A program made the translations under genes and the position numbers. Positions 21,206 to 33,736 of a DNA stretch of 64,000 nt are shown in pieces. How positions within the stretch are numbered: the stretch's first letter is position 1; the number at the start of each line of letters is the position of its first letter. The notes beneath the pieces are model-generated. The model did no database searches. It saw only the letters and a program-made list of their open reading frames with translations, and was not told where the DNA came from. This stretch comes from Antedon mediterranea (Eukaryota; Echinodermata; Crinoidea; Comatulida; Antedonidae), in contig NC_092671.1 of the NCBI RefSeq assembly GCF_964355755.1, positions 20,736,001-20,800,000 on the forward strand, written 5' to 3'.

Positions 21206-21490
21206 TTTGTATAGCGACTCTTTAACATTCTCGGCGTAGTACCAAAGATAATAAAAGATACGCCCTCATCTTTCAGTATTTTTTTCACGAAGCGGGATCT
21301 CCGAAGAGATACTTTTATATATATATATAAACATTACAGGCACATAATATATTCTAAACCACCCGGTGAAATACTTAAATTTAATAATTAATTTGAAACG
21401 ATAAATATGAGGAAATCTGTGAAAAACCGATCTTCGAACCCGGAACCTTCTGCTTGATATGCAGATGTTCTAACCACAGAGGCATATCTA
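21206..21490 (-). mobile_element. tRNA-derived SINE family B, copy 2
   Basis: On the minus strand the head reads TGGTTAGAACATCTGC (A-box region) and GGTTCCGGGTTCGAAG (B-box), preceded by GATATGCCTCTG. The body then contains CACCGGGTGGTTTAGAAT, a TA-rich stretch, GATCCCGCTTCGTGAAAAAA and GAATGTTAAAGAGTCGC. The match to copies 1 and 3 is clear through the head and the first part of the body. Sequence continuing to 21088 on this strand is an open frame but is not recognised. Confidence 0.65.
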
Positions 21491-21654
21491 TCACAGATTT
21501 TCACCCACCAAATACATTCTCTCATACAACAAACGCCCTCACAATCAGTGGAGGCCTAACTAGTTAGTATAAATTCCAACTTTAATACGCAACGATTTTT
21601 AAAATAATATTGTGTATATGTAAATCAATTGGCTTGCGTAGCACTGTGTATATT

Positions 21655-21846
21655 ATGTATAAATCATACTGTCAAAGTATAGAAACAGTGCTCATATTCG
21701 GAACATGATCTCATAATCGCGTCGAGCATAGCTCATTGGCGAAAGTTCCGTATTTTTTAGTTGTATGAAAAAAATGTCTCTGGCGAGATTCGAACCTGCG
21801 ACCCGCTTACAGGGCGAGTATCATACCACTAGACCACAAAGTCATA
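21655..21846 (-). mobile_element. tRNA-derived SINE family A, copy 1 (with head)
   Basis: The minus strand begins TATGACTTTGTGGTCTAGTG (A-box region TGGTCTAGTGGTATGA, Pro-tRNA-like) and has the B-box GGTTCGAATCTCGCC. Then follows a conserved body with CAATGAGCTATGCTCGACGC and GATCATGTTCCGAATATGAG, ending ACAGTATGATTTATAC. Two further, head-less copies of the same body occur at 34161-34250 and 57625-57752. The body is highly conserved among copies, which suggests a family that was recently active or is under constraint. Confidence 0.72.
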
Positions 21847-21884
21847 TTTATATGGTATTATCACAGATTTTATATACACATATA

Positions 21885-22012
21885 TACACACGTCACATTA
21901 GGCAGAACATTAATTCTAAAACCGCCCGGTGATATACTGAAATAACCGAGATTCGAACCCGGAACCTTCCGCTTGATATGCAGATGTCCTAACCATTAGG
22001 CTACTGGGGCTT
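21885..22012 (-). mobile_element. tRNA-derived SINE family B, copy 3 (short)
   Basis: The minus-strand head GCCCCAGTAGCCTAATGG, then AGGACATCTGCATATCAAGC and TTCCGGGTTCGAATCTCGG form good A and B boxes. The body starts CACCGGGCGGTTTTAGAAT as in the other family-B copies and is then truncated. The 3' acceptor strand of a tRNA is absent, so it is not a tRNA gene. It lies 40 bp from the family-A SINE in the same orientation. Confidence 0.65.
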
Positions 22013-23602
22013 TTATGGTATAGTTATTGTATATTCGTCGTCTGAAATTCGATTGTCGCACCTTTTGATTAAACGAAATATTGACGATAATACAGATAAA
22101 CTTTTCTTGACGTTTAAACGGTTGATACAAAGAAGGTTATATAAAAGTCAAGGGTATGTTTGCCTAACCTCTACTGAACTTATATAGATTGAACAAGTTA
22201 TACGGTACCGTACTGTTGCAATTACGCTAACAACTAACGGTTAAATGTTGCGTTTTTGCTTTTTAAAATGAAGCACCATTGTATGCCTATTTAATAATAT
22301 GTAGGCCTACCTATGTTATGTACGTTATTTTCTAGCTTATTTAGTAGGCCTATAGAAATTCACTATATGTAGAAGTTATACAACATAATACACAAAAGAT
22401 TTTTTTAAATACTGTAGTTAAATTATAACTCTCACACTTGACGGGTATACAATGGGCCTAAATATATAAAATCAATAGCAAATTTGTATGTATAAAATAA
22501 AATGATGGAAAACATTTCTTAATTAATGATAATTATTTGATTGCATACTTGTATTACTTAGGCCTAATCTCCTTTCACCGAAAAATAAACACCCCAAAAA
22601 TAATTTTGCTTATAAAAAGACAATATAGTGCTAAATATAACTTGTACCTGTCAGACAATGGGCTTCCGCTTCCAATTACACATTTTTTTAAATCGGTTTT
22701 ATCAGGTAATATTTTTCCCAATCCATGTTTGCTTAACGGAACTTGTGCAACCAAAATATAATAATAAACGATGTTGAAATTTCTTGGAATAGAAATAGCT
22801 TGTAGACTTAACCGATTTTTATTATTCATTTAAAACATTGACACCCAAAATAGGTACATACAATACTAGATTAAAGGATGTATTAAATTAGGATAAACCC
22901 AAAACGGAATAAAAGTTTTTCATATCAAGTGCTAGATGGAATACTCTAGAAAAACCGGTACAAAATGCCACAAATTGAAATACTTGATGTAATTTTATGT
23001 TTTACCCCTTAATGTAATTAAGGTTCATGTTTACATTTTTTTTCTCTGTTTTGTTTTTTGTTTTTAATTAGTAATGTATTAAGTTGATCACGGCCTTTTA
23101 GAAGAACACTTTTGTGGTGATATAAGATTTTTCGGTGTTAAAATAAAGTATTATTATCATAGTTATCGTTGTCGTCGTCATCGTTATTATAAATAATAAT
23201 ATTAATAATGTGATGTAATTAAATACCGCTGTAACAATATAAATAGCCCATATACAACATCTACATCCTTTTTGAAAATCAATGATAAAAATTTCAATGA
23301 AAATTTATATTGCATTTCATATTACATTATATTTATATATCATTATACATTTTATATTTACATTTTGGGATATCCTCTGTAACATATAGATTTGTATCAC
23401 TCTATATTCTGACTTGACGTGCACAACTGTATTTCCATAAGTTTATAAGAGGGTGTTTATATAGGAGAATTGATTATGTATAATTTTTCTATTTTTACTC
23501 TGTGTGATGTAATGTTTGCTTTTTTTGTATTTCAATGTATTAAAGAAAGATTGAAAATAAAAAAAAAGTTTATATGAAACTGTTTTCATGACATGTCCAA
23601 CA
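22013..23602. other. Intergenic; possible LINE 3' tails
   Basis: No coding region is supported. Around 22930-23160 the sequence has the look of a retroposon 3' UTR ending in TTAAAATAAAGTATTATTAT. Around 23500-23570 a second tail-like stretch ends in GAAAATAAAAAAAAAG. Neither is attached to a recognisable coding part. Confidence 0.3.
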
Positions 23603-24190
23603 TTACTGTGGCTTAGCTTAGAGTCTCATCAATTATTATCCCTAGGCATTTACAACGTATTTCTCTAACAGTAGTATCAATATCAATATTAAAATCTACG
23701 TTGGAAATTTTCTTTTTGGATCCGATGGGCACAGAATTAGTCTTTTTAGCATTTATTGGAAGTTTGTTTTTGGTAGTCCACTCGTTGACAGCTCCTAGTG
23801 CAATATTCAAATTTCTTTTAATTTCTTTAACATTGCCAGAACTGCAGGTCAACGTTTATATAACAAATGTCATGATTTACCAAGTCAAAAACTTTGCTGA
23901 GATCTATGAAAACAGTAGGCCTACCAAATTTCTCCTCGCTCAATAGCATGAACACATTCGTTTGTAAAATCGTGTAACATCGTTTCCGTTGAGGGTAGCG
24001 GTCTGAATCCTGATTGACAGGATGAAATAAGACTATTTTCATTTATAAACGAATAATTAGCGGAGTGCACCCATCTCTCTAATATCTTTGAGATGATTAA
24101 TAAGATTGAGAAGGTCCTGTAATTATTTATCATTAATTTATTATCACGTTTGTCACCTCTCTTGTGATTATTATTATTATGCTTCAAGAA
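23603..24190 (-). pseudogene. CR1/jockey-like LINE reverse transcriptase fragment, internally deleted
   Basis: On the minus strand, 24187 to about 23925 reads the first half of an RT: NNYRTFSILLIISKILER (motif 2 region), then SSCQSGFRPLPSTETML (motif 3 region). A frame change leads into FIDLSKVFDLVNHDI, with the first catalytic Asp. The catalytic YADD region is missing. The sequence jumps to NEWTTKNKLPINAKKTN and the following thumb segment at 23852-23613. A deletion of the middle palm explains the jump. It fits the jockey/CR1 superfamily; the exact clade is not certain. Confidence 0.7.
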
Positions 24191-25541
24191 ATTACCACTT
24201 TTCTTTGTTAAAAATAGTTTGTATAATTAATTGTCAATTTTTATTTCACTCCACAAAGAAAATAAAGAATGAAATAACACAAATCGGAAACGGAATACTG
24301 TATTAATTAATTTATAAACATATTTAGGCCTACATGGATAGTACATCATTTTCTTATAAATAATCCAATAATCCACGATAAGACAAACAATTAGTAAGGC
24401 CCTAGATAACAAGACAATTTATCGTTTGAAATATTAATAACAAAAATATCGGATATAGGTTTTTATACAAATAGTCCCAAATTAAAATGCTTCTCTAGAA
24501 TACTTGAGTCGATATTTTTTCCATACCGAACCTTTTAAACTCTAGTTTTGTTGTCTGGTAATCTCGTGCTTCTTTTAGCAGTGATGGGTTAAAGTAATTA
24601 TAATATTAATAACAGAATATAAGGAAATTAAAGTAAATAACGATAATAATACTTTCAAGACGGTCCCTCATTGAAGTGTGCTAGTTGATAATGCGATATA
24701 CAAACGGAAGCAAGAAATTCCGATGCGTTTTCAAATACTATCTACCAGAAAGGTCATATCCAAAACTTGTACTTTTTAATACATAACCAGTACAGTAGGC
24801 TACTCTACTCTAGGCCATGGAAATGTTATGAATATAATCCAATATCGTTAACAAGAAAGGTTATTCTACTTATAACCGGAAGCATTAATTATGCCTTGCT
24901 CATTATGAATAGGTACATTTAGGCCTAATAGTCTGTTACTATTATCAGATCATAGATAGGCCATATTGAAAATAATAACTATAGAACTATAGGCCTAAAC
25001 CATACATGTCCGTAAATTATTAGTAAGTCACCCTAACCAAGGCTATCAAACCTAACAATGTCCATTATCCTGTGTCCATCAAGGCTTTCGATTTCGGTGT
25101 TTTTCGATTGTACTGATGCACAATATTTTAACAGAAAAATAAACCGGTAATGAAATGGACAATTGTAAAAAAAGTGTTGAAAACATAATTATCAAATAAT
25201 TGTGGGTTAAACAGATTAATACAACAATAATTATAATGATAATGGAGAGGATACAGTACTGATTTAGGTATGGATAAATATTAGGCCTAATTATGTTGGT
25301 GGTTAAAAGAATGTTCTAATAGATTATAGGCACATTTTTTTGTATTTGAAATATCACGGTATTCTATTACAAAAATGTGCAATATTATGATAGATCTAAA
25401 GGTTCATTAAAAATGGAAAGAGTTACAAATTCAACGACGTTTATTTATACAGATGATACAGAACTTCATTAGAAAAGTTCACATTCATTTTGATTCGCTT
25501 TAACTGTATTCTGTGTCTTTTATTTGTAAACTGACTTTAGA
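24191..25541. other. Intergenic, no feature recognised
   Basis: AT-rich, with scattered TAGGCCTA octamers (for example near 24325, 24919, 24990 and 25281). No gene or repeat family recognised. Confidence 0.3.
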
Positions 25542-26439
25542 GTTGGGTCTGTGTCACCCACTAACGTAACAATCAACCACTAATGTAACATTAACCACTA
25601 ACGTAACAAAATAAACCACTAATGTAACATTAACAACTAACGTAACAAAAATGTAACAACAGTGGAAAATGTTGAGATATGTTTGGACTTGGTGGTCGAT
25701 TATGATAAGCTTTCCCTTATTAGAGGGCATGGTCGCTTACGAGAAGTGGTCCTTTAAAAGAGGTGGTCACTTCCGAGAGGTAGTGGTCGATGGTCAATTA
25801 TAAGACGCGGTCCCTAACGAAAGGTAATGGTCGTTTAAGGGAGGTCGATTATGAGAAGCTGTCCCGTAAGAGAGACATACCACATTACAGGATAACCAGA
25901 CAAACGTTGTATATTAGCCAAAGCCAAGCTAAAGATTTTAGTGAAGTTCAATTTAGTTAATTAGTAACACCATTATTTATCCAGTTAAAGAGAGCTGACG
26001 AAAAATAAACAGAACTGAACTCAATTCCTAGATTTCCAACTTTCAAAGCAAAAAATACGAGTTTTTAAATTCTAAGATTTCTTAACATTTTCTCCTATTG
26101 TTACGTTAGTGGTTAAATTTGGTTACATTAGTGGTTAAACTGTTGTTACATTAGTGGTTAATGAATGTTACATTGGTGGTTGATTTTGTTACGTTAGTGG
26201 TTAATGTTACATAAAGCTTGGTTGCCACTCGATCACAACGCAAGGATGTAAGACGCAACGTAGGCGAATTGACCAATCAAAAGCAATGGATTATTCGAAC
26301 TGTCGCTTGTGATAGGTCAATTCCCTTGTGTTGCGGCTTACGTCCTCGTGTTGTGTCCTAGTGGGAACCAAGCTTTATGTTGTTGATTTGTGTTACGTTA
26401 GTGGTTGATTGTTACGTTAGTGGGTGATACAGAGTCAAC
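25542..26439. mobile_element. Foldback element built of CCACTAACGTAAC repeats
   Basis: The left end reads GTTGGGTCTGTGTCACCCAC and the right end is the inverse of GTTGACTCTGTATCACCCAC. Inside the left end there are five spaced copies of CCACTAACGTAAC or CCACTAATGTAAC (one a variant; 25556-25660). Inside the right end there are seven inverted copies (26100-26425). The middle (about 25690-25880) is a degenerate array of GGTGGTCG / TACGAGAGG motifs. A MITE sits inside the right arm. No transposase and no clear target duplication. Multiple subterminal repeats in opposite orientation at the two ends are typical of transposase binding sites in DNA transposons. Confidence 0.72.
26214..26375. mobile_element. 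162-bp MITE, AAGCTTGGTT ends, TA target
   Basis: Nearly whole-length inverted repeat: AAGCTTGGTTGCCACTCG on the left and, on the right, the complement of AAGCTTGGTTCCCACTAG. Flanked by TA at 26212-26213 and 26376-26377. Central halves also pair (GAATTGACCAATCA against its near complement). Inserted within the right arm of the surrounding foldback element, hence younger than it. TA duplication fits Tc1/mariner-like or similar superfamilies. Confidence 0.8.
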
Positions 26440-29040
26440 CGGCTCAGCTACAGTGACTAAGTTCACTTAGGTTGACTCTGGTCTCCACAATTTCAGTTTT
26501 TGTTGCTGTTATGTATATAATAGGCCCTATTGAAATAGACCGAATAAATAATGAAATTAAATGAAACCGATAGAACGAGATTGATCGTCTGAAATACATA
26601 ATTTTCCATACGATGTCCAAGGCGATGGTCCAAGAGTTCTGTTATAAATTTATGTTCGAGAGGGTCATTGACTGTATTTTAGGGGAAAGAAACGTGTATT
26701 ACACCTATTATTATAAACCTTGCCCATGGGTGTACGGTAATTTGAAAGTGCAGCCTACACAATTGGCATATTGTAGGTATAATACTAAACACGGTTTCAA
26801 AAGAAACACCGCAGACTACAATAGATAATATAATTTGTCTCTTCAGTTATTATTTTCAATTGAAAAAAAGTAACAGTTTGTTAACGTAAAAGCTAATTTT
26901 ATACAGTATAATACATAAATGTAAATAAAAAAACGATTAGGTACCATATAACACGTTCATACATTTCCATTCATTTGCATTCAACAGCCTATCTCGGAAA
27001 GAAGTCCATATATCACGAAAAGATGTCCAAGCTTGATTTCAATATGGGCTTCTTTTCGAGGTTTCACGGTATAGACCTACCAGTACATTGGCACTTTTAA
27101 AAACAATATATGCGATAAGTCATATAATGGCTTAACATATAATGTTTTAAGAAAGTGTTGTAAAGTACCGTATCCGTCAAAGTTGTTTTTTCTTTATCTC
27201 TTTACGTAAACGAAGAGTACTATTTTGTACGTTATTGTTGGAACTTTATTAAATCAGAATGACACGGTTTTTTTAAATCGATTTTTTTTATCTATGTAAA
27301 TGCATTTAAAAATAACATAATCCAATCATCGATAATAAGTTTCTAGAACCAAACTGAATTATCATCCTATTTTGCTGATCTGACAAAAGACAAATAGAGA
27401 GATTCTTCTCAAGGGCAAGTTAGCGGCTTGATTGTGTCTTCATGTCATTGCAAAACAGATTTGCAAATAATATTGAGTTTTAAGCTTGGGTATTACGTAC
27501 AGACGCGGTTTTGGAAAGCCGACAAAGAGGAAGATCCTTTTTATTAGGCCTAAATGTGTCGTAACAATACTTTGCCAAACTTTCAACACATTTGTGCTTT
27601 GCACCAGCATTGTAATCTGGACCTTATGGCTGTTATGCTAGCCTAGGATTGTCATGTTCTACCCCTTGCAATACGGATTATATATTTTGTCTCTGAAATG
27701 TTTATATAACGTTATACGTCAATCAGTAATATTGTAATTTATTTAATTATAAGCTTACATACATCATAAATGCAATTTACATTTAAGTTAATTACTTATC
27801 TATTACTGACTTAAAGCACCTAGGTCGTTATTGTTCAAGTAGGCCTACAACCGATACCTTGTATTCTTTATTTGTCGAAGATGATAATTCACGACTTTCA
27901 TGGACTTATAATTCATTATTAGACTTAAATGTCTGCAATACGGTCTGAGTGCAGTGGTGTAACTTACACACCACGGTTTTATGAAGCTGGTAAGATTAAA
28001 TTAAATAGAATAAAAATAGAGAACATTTTACTTACTTTAGTTTACTATATTATTTGTTAATAATTTATCATTTTTTTTATAATAGTATGACTTTATAAAG
28101 AATACACCACGAGTAATTGAGTACTTCTTAACATCACATGTCAACATTTTCACGCACCTCGAAAATATGCAAATTAGTAATAAAAGTTTCATTCCCATAT
28201 TTCATGTCATTTTTACTACTATTCGCATACATTCAAGGTGTGTGACAAAGATTTTGGGAATTACAAAGCGATCCTATGGTGACTATAGGAAAACTGTATC
28301 CGAGTCATTTGAGGACAAAATTTTTGAGATATGGTAATCCTGTAATTTCACCCTAATTTGAATATTTAAGCTAATTTGCATATCATCGGGATGAGTGACA
28401 GAGGTGTGATGCTCAAATATTCCTCATCATATGTGAACATTTAAAAGAGAAAAATCTCTGTTTGCAATTTGTTTCACTTTGGACTGTTTTTTAGATAGAT
28501 TGCCTAGCCTAATACGTTTGTGCCCATCGAACGTGACAATAGCGTAAATCCTTATAAGCCGTCTAACGCTTCGCGTTACTAAAGTCTATGAAACCATAAG
28601 CGATTTAAATTACTTGTCTTGTTGTTCGGAAAGAATCGGTCTTTGAATTTTTGCCTTACATATCTTATAGGTTGATATTGCAGTCGTGTGCTATCTTTAT
28701 CGTGTGGAACGAGTTGGGTGGAAAAGAGGAAGAAACTGTGAGAAAATTCATACAAACGGATGAAGTGAATTTTTGCCGGATAACAACGGCCCAATTGCTG
28801 AAATAATATAGGTATTATTAACATTATCTATCAAGCCTAAAGATACAAAAAGAAAGGAATATTTAAACATTTTAAGAAAGTTTTTTACAATTTTAGACCA
28901 CTAAAAACGAATGTGCTGAATGAAATAAAAATTGGTTTGTAAATGATTTAGATGATCGGATTGTCATTAAAAGTATTGTACATTGTTAAAGTTTTTTAAT
29001 GTCATGAAAACTATTAAATTAAAGTTAGCAAAAACAAAAT
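26440..29040. other. Intergenic, no gene supported
   Basis: AT-rich, non-coding. At about 27000-27075 a fragment of the AAACCTCGAAAAGAAGC repeat family occurs (GGGCTTCTTTTCGAGGTTTC). Otherwise nothing recognised. Confidence 0.3.
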
Positions 29041-29454
29041 AATAGTAGTGGAGCGCCAGATATTAAACGGACAGTCTCTTTTAAGCTGAATAAATTTTAT
29101 CTACAATTTATAGCCCAAACTATGTTACAGTATAGGTGATGAGTCTGTGAATAGAATCTAGAATGTTTTTTTTTTATATTTTGTCAAACGGATTTTATCT
29201 TTGAATTGTGTCAATTCATAGACAAATGAAATGAATAATTAAAAAATAATAGTAGTGGAGCGCCAGATATTAAACGGACAGTCTCTTTTAAGTTTAATGA
29301 ATTTTATCTACAATTTATAGCCCAAACTATGTTACAGTATAAGTGATGAGTCTGTGAATAGAATCTAGAATGTTTTTTTTATATATTTTGTCAAACGGAT
29401 TTTATCTTTGAATTGTGTCAATTCATAGACAAATGAAATGAATAATTAAAAAAT
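29041..29454. repeat. Tandem duplication, 2 x ~207 bp
   Basis: The unit beginning AATAGTAGTGGAGCGCCAGA at 29041 repeats at 29248. The two copies differ at only a handful of positions (for example AAGCTGAATAAA against AAGTTTAATGAA) and in a poly-T length. The duplication is therefore recent. No coding content. Confidence 0.92.
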
Positions 29455-31533
29455 CAATTAACTCTATATTACCTAATATATAAACAGTATTATTATTTTA
29501 TACTTTTGTCTATTACTACCAGTTCCATATAGGGCCTATCATGCAACTTATCACAGGCTCTTGTTGAATGTTACACGCCGCAAAGAACGTTAGACATACG
29601 TTATACTATTAATAAGAGCCACCAGAAACTTTGCCACATAAAAAGTGTGAACATAGATATGTTGAAAACTAATATTTAGTTTAGTTCACTTAATTATACA
29701 ATATCGAAAAACAAAACAAAACACAAGAATATTTTTTTAAATAAATAGGATTACTAAGGTTGATGGAATTGTAAACACTGCCATTGGGAAAATAATTAAA
29801 GCAAGTTAGATTATCAACACTCAATTCGTAGTTGTCAACAAATCCGGTAGGCATTTCAATTGGACACTTTTAAACAATGTGTGTTTGGCTATACAGTTAT
29901 AAATGAAATTTCCAACTCCTCTCAGTTTAGAAAATTCAGACACCTTGTTCGTTCCCATATCATTCCATTCACTCATGAGTTGGGGCTTAAAGCCACAATA
30001 TTCTATCAAGTTATGATAATACTAATCTCCGTTTTAACGAAGTCGTATGTTCAGCGTAGACGTTCCCTAGGCCCTGAAAGAAATATTAACATTACATTTT
30101 ATTGGCGCCTACCAAATCACTCATGATTAAAACGTATCTTCTAACAAATAGTACAACACATAAGGTCGTGGGGAGTTGAAGGAACCAAATATCCTATAAT
30201 TATTTTGAACACCAACTATTTGTCATAATACATGTTTCTATATTATTTCTTCACACGCCAGTTTAAATCAAATTTAAATCTTCTTACCTTTTTAAAACCA
30301 TTCTGATGTTCTCACTATTGTTTTTATTATTTACTGTACAATAATTTTTTCAAATAATATATAGCTAGAACGTCTAAGATCTATTTCATTGCACTGTTAA
30401 TGTTATTCGGCATAACAATGAAAGATGTTTGCTAACTGAAGTTGGATCAAAATGTTCGGCGTTTTCCGAAATGTCAAAATATAATATTTGAACACAAAAT
30501 TGTTGGCATTTATACCAACCATATGATCTGTCGAATGACAATTTTTCTTTTATATTTCGTTCCAGTCATTTACCAATAATTAATTAATTTATTTATTAAT
30601 TTTTTTAAAACTGAATTGAATTTTAATTATAGTCACGATAACATTTGCTCATGTAGCCTTGATGAAGGAGCAAACAAATTATAAGCGTTTATCCGTTAAA
30701 TAATGACCAATAATTTTGGATAAACCTATTATGTTTAGAACAGAAAATATACAGTGGAGAAAACAAAATAATATATATATATATATATTTATTACAGCTG
30801 CAAGATTGTCTCAGATAGCAACGTATCTTAAATCCTTATAATTTTGCAATAGCTACTTAAAGTAATGCATTAGATTGCTTACGTGCAACTTTGTGTTTAT
30901 AAATACACTAATTTGTCATGCGTAACATATCTTACAACATACCCTGAGAAAGAAACTACACATGTCAATCCTTCCAATATAATTGCACGCTTAATTCAGC
31001 ACCTACCAATTATGTCACCAATAATAATAAAGGGAAAGAATCTTTCTTTTTTTAGCCTACAATTATTTCTTAAAAATTGCAAAGTTAGGCCTATGTGTTG
31101 GGATCCTTGTGATAATGTTGCAAAAAAGTAACATCCATCATAAAAAATTAATCTATTGTCGCAGGCCTATACTATAATTTGTTCCAATTCCAATTCCAAC
31201 CTAATTACTGAGCAAATACTGGTATTTGTATACAATTATAAAACTATTAAATAGAGAGATACTGGTAAAAAGTGTAATTAGGTATTTAAATAAAATAGTT
31301 ATTTATTCCAGATGCAAGTCTATCTTGAATTTTCTTTGATATACAATAAAATAGAATATTTTTAATAAAATGTCATACTTCAAATAAACCTTCATCTACT
31401 TCCTCTCTCTAAAACACAAACTCACACAATGCAAATAATATGTGGCCTATCGCGTTATAAAATGGGAAACAGTTCCTCGTTTTCAAAAGAACATTTTATT
31501 TTATATAATCTACATTAAAATAATTAAGATATT
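29455..31533. other. Gbx downstream region, no other gene seen
   Basis: AT-rich, non-coding. It contains a short (AT)n run at about 30770-30788. Candidate polyadenylation signals for the minus-strand Gbx transcript (AATAAA, seen as TTTATT on the plus strand) are at 31495-31500 and 31302-31307; which is used cannot be told. Confidence 0.35.
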
Positions 31534-32078
31534 TCATTGGCCTAAGCCAACACTTAACGAGTCCAAGTTGGTATTTGAATAATTTGGGTATGTAGTAGAA
31601 CTAACTGTGTGCATTGGTGGTGGTGTACCAGTGTTCATACGGTTGAATTGCCCGTTACCCGATACTTTTGGCATATGCGGTCGATTTTGTTCTTGTCCTC
31701 TCATAACAAATCTGTTTACATGAACCGGTATTGGTACAACAAGTTTTGAGTTGTTATTTCCACCACCATTTCTTGAATTCACAATTCCCGCCTTCAATCG
31801 CTTCCATTTTGCACGTCGGTTCTGAAACCAAATTTTAACTTGAACCTCACTAAGCTGTAAAGTATGAGCAATATGTGAACGTTCACTTAGAGTAAGATAT
31901 TTCTTATGCTGAAATTCTCGTTCTAATTCTAGAAGTTGTTCACTTGTGAATGCCGTTCGTTTTCGTCTTCCTTTTCCATCGCCATTATGTCCATCTGATG
32001 TTTGAACAGTACTGTCTTCCACTACTTCTTCGTCAAGATCAATAGCGTTTGTCACGTCTTCTGTATTGTCACAACAGT
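31534..32078 (-). CDS. gbx: Gbx homeobox transcription factor, exon 2 (homeodomain)
   Basis: Last exon of a gastrulation-brain homeobox gene, a sequence-specific nuclear transcription factor. In vertebrates the family positions the midbrain-hindbrain boundary by opposing Otx. The acceptor TTCTTTTAG ends at 32079 and the exon starts at 32078. With the phase-1 donor of exon 1 it gives Asp159 and stays in frame to the stop at 31534. An acidic stretch (about residues 162-181) is followed by the homeodomain at residues 195-254 (31971-31792), with [16 protein letters not shown], helix 3 [16 protein letters not shown], and Gln50 and Asn51. After it, [11 protein letters not shown] is the Gbx-specific C-terminal signature. 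The upstream GTG at 32055 is not a start. All key homeodomain residues are intact, so the gene looks functional. Assignment to Gbx is firm. Confidence 0.96.
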
Positions 32079-33600
32079 CTAAAAGAATAATGTGTCAGAT
32101 TTTCTTATTTGACTCCCTTTTTGTCGGAATATATCAATTAGATCAAAATATTTTTTTACACGAAATACGAATTATAATAATTTCTTATACAATTTCTTTA
32201 CGAATTATAATGTTTTAATAAGTGGAAAACCAATTTGATGCCAAGTAGTATGTAAGCATTAAAACATTGGACTTTTAGTCATACTGTATACGAATATGAG
32301 AGAGAGAGATGCTTTATCATTCTCGCATGAAAACGAAATGTTAATTTATCAACAATACTTTATTAAAAAATAATTTATTTCTTGTGATTGAATATTTAAA
32401 CATCAATATGTTAATATTAGTTTTTTTTTTAAATTTAAAAAGGGTTAATATATTATATTATACATTATTAAATCCTGTCATAACCGTATAGTTAATTCAT
32501 TATAATGTAATTGTATATAGGCCGATTTTTCTGTCACATCAACTTCAAACTAATAATTGACTATGAACAAATTATTATCAATACACTGACATTGTATACT
32601 TGTATGTACCCATATTTGGTTTTTATTTCTTATTTCCATCAGTTGTCTACTGTAGGACTGAATAAAATAATGAATTTCTGTACATACAATATATATACAT
32701 ATTGTCTCGTGAAAATTGTTTAATTTGTCTACACAGGCCTATGGATGCGATATTAGTCTTTGGTCTCTTGATACAGAAATATTTTATTTTAATCTGTATA
32801 ATATAGGCCTACAGTATATTGATCGACAAAAAGAAAATAAATTTTTGATTTGTAGGCCTAGTAGTATTCCTAATTTTCAGCATATCACATACCGAGAAAA
32901 AAAAAACGATCTATGGAATTGATCTTGAATGCTCATCATTTAAAATGTGATAGTGTCTGTAATATAGCAGCTGAAGATAAGCTGGGACAAACGGAAGCTA
33001 TCGGCGGCTAATAGCTTAAATGAATCGTTAGCTTAATCTAAAAAAGGATCAACTCCAAGTGCTGCTTTCAGTACATCTAAAACTTTATCATTCAATGTAT
33101 AGCATGCAAAATAGACAGCATGTAGAAGATTGAATCAATATACATAAATCAGTGCTCTTTTACCTTTAACATTATTTAAGTGTAGTAGTCTACGTCAACC
33201 ACTAGGAAACAATAGCATTATCATTGGATGATACAGTTATGCATTGTAACTCCAGTCGAAGGCAAGTATTCTAGCAAAATGTGTCTGACCCAACCAATAA
33301 AGTGGTCGACTAACTTGAAGTGGGTTATTATATTGTCCTATTGACGAAATATTAGATCAAAATTATCATAAAAGTGTCTAAAAAATGTTTATAAATTATA
33401 ATGTAAGAACAATAAATCAGTTATTTTCTTATTAGAGTTTATATTATGTTGTAGTTGTACTTTATTCGATGCCGTTATTCCAAAAATACATTATATAAAC
33501 CCTCCACAACACATCGATCTAAACATAAATATCTGTCATTCGGAATAAATTATTACTGTTAAAAACAATGTTTGTATTATTTTTATTTTTTATTTTTGTA

Positions 33601-33674
33601 TTTGTATCTCTATTGAGATCCAGCCACTGATACCCACAGCATTGTCATTTATTTCAGTAATCTGCCTTTGGATT

Positions 33675-33680
<6 letters not shown>
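33601..33680 (-). repeat. Direct repeat flanking Penelope fragment, copy 1
   Basis: TTGAGATCCAGCCACTGATA, then CCCACAGCATTGTCATT, leading into TA-rich sequence. Nearly identical to 34080-34158. Direct repeats around a Penelope-like element are known as pseudo-LTRs, arising from tandem insertion. Confidence 0.7.

Positions 33681-33733
<53 letters not shown>
33677..33733. repeat. (TA)n microsatellite
   Basis: About 55 bp of nearly pure TA dinucleotide, interrupted once by TG, directly following the truncated Penelope coding end. Confidence 0.95.

Positions 33734-33736
<3 letters not shown>

Noticed and set aside
21430-22012. tRNA genes
   Set aside because: A- and B-box motifs are present, but no 3' acceptor strand pairs with the 5' end and the same sequences continue into a shared SINE body.
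25556-26425. CRISPR-like array of spaced 13-mers
   Set aside because: Eukaryotic context, irregular spacing, too short a repeat and inverted orientation at the two ends; it is a foldback transposon.
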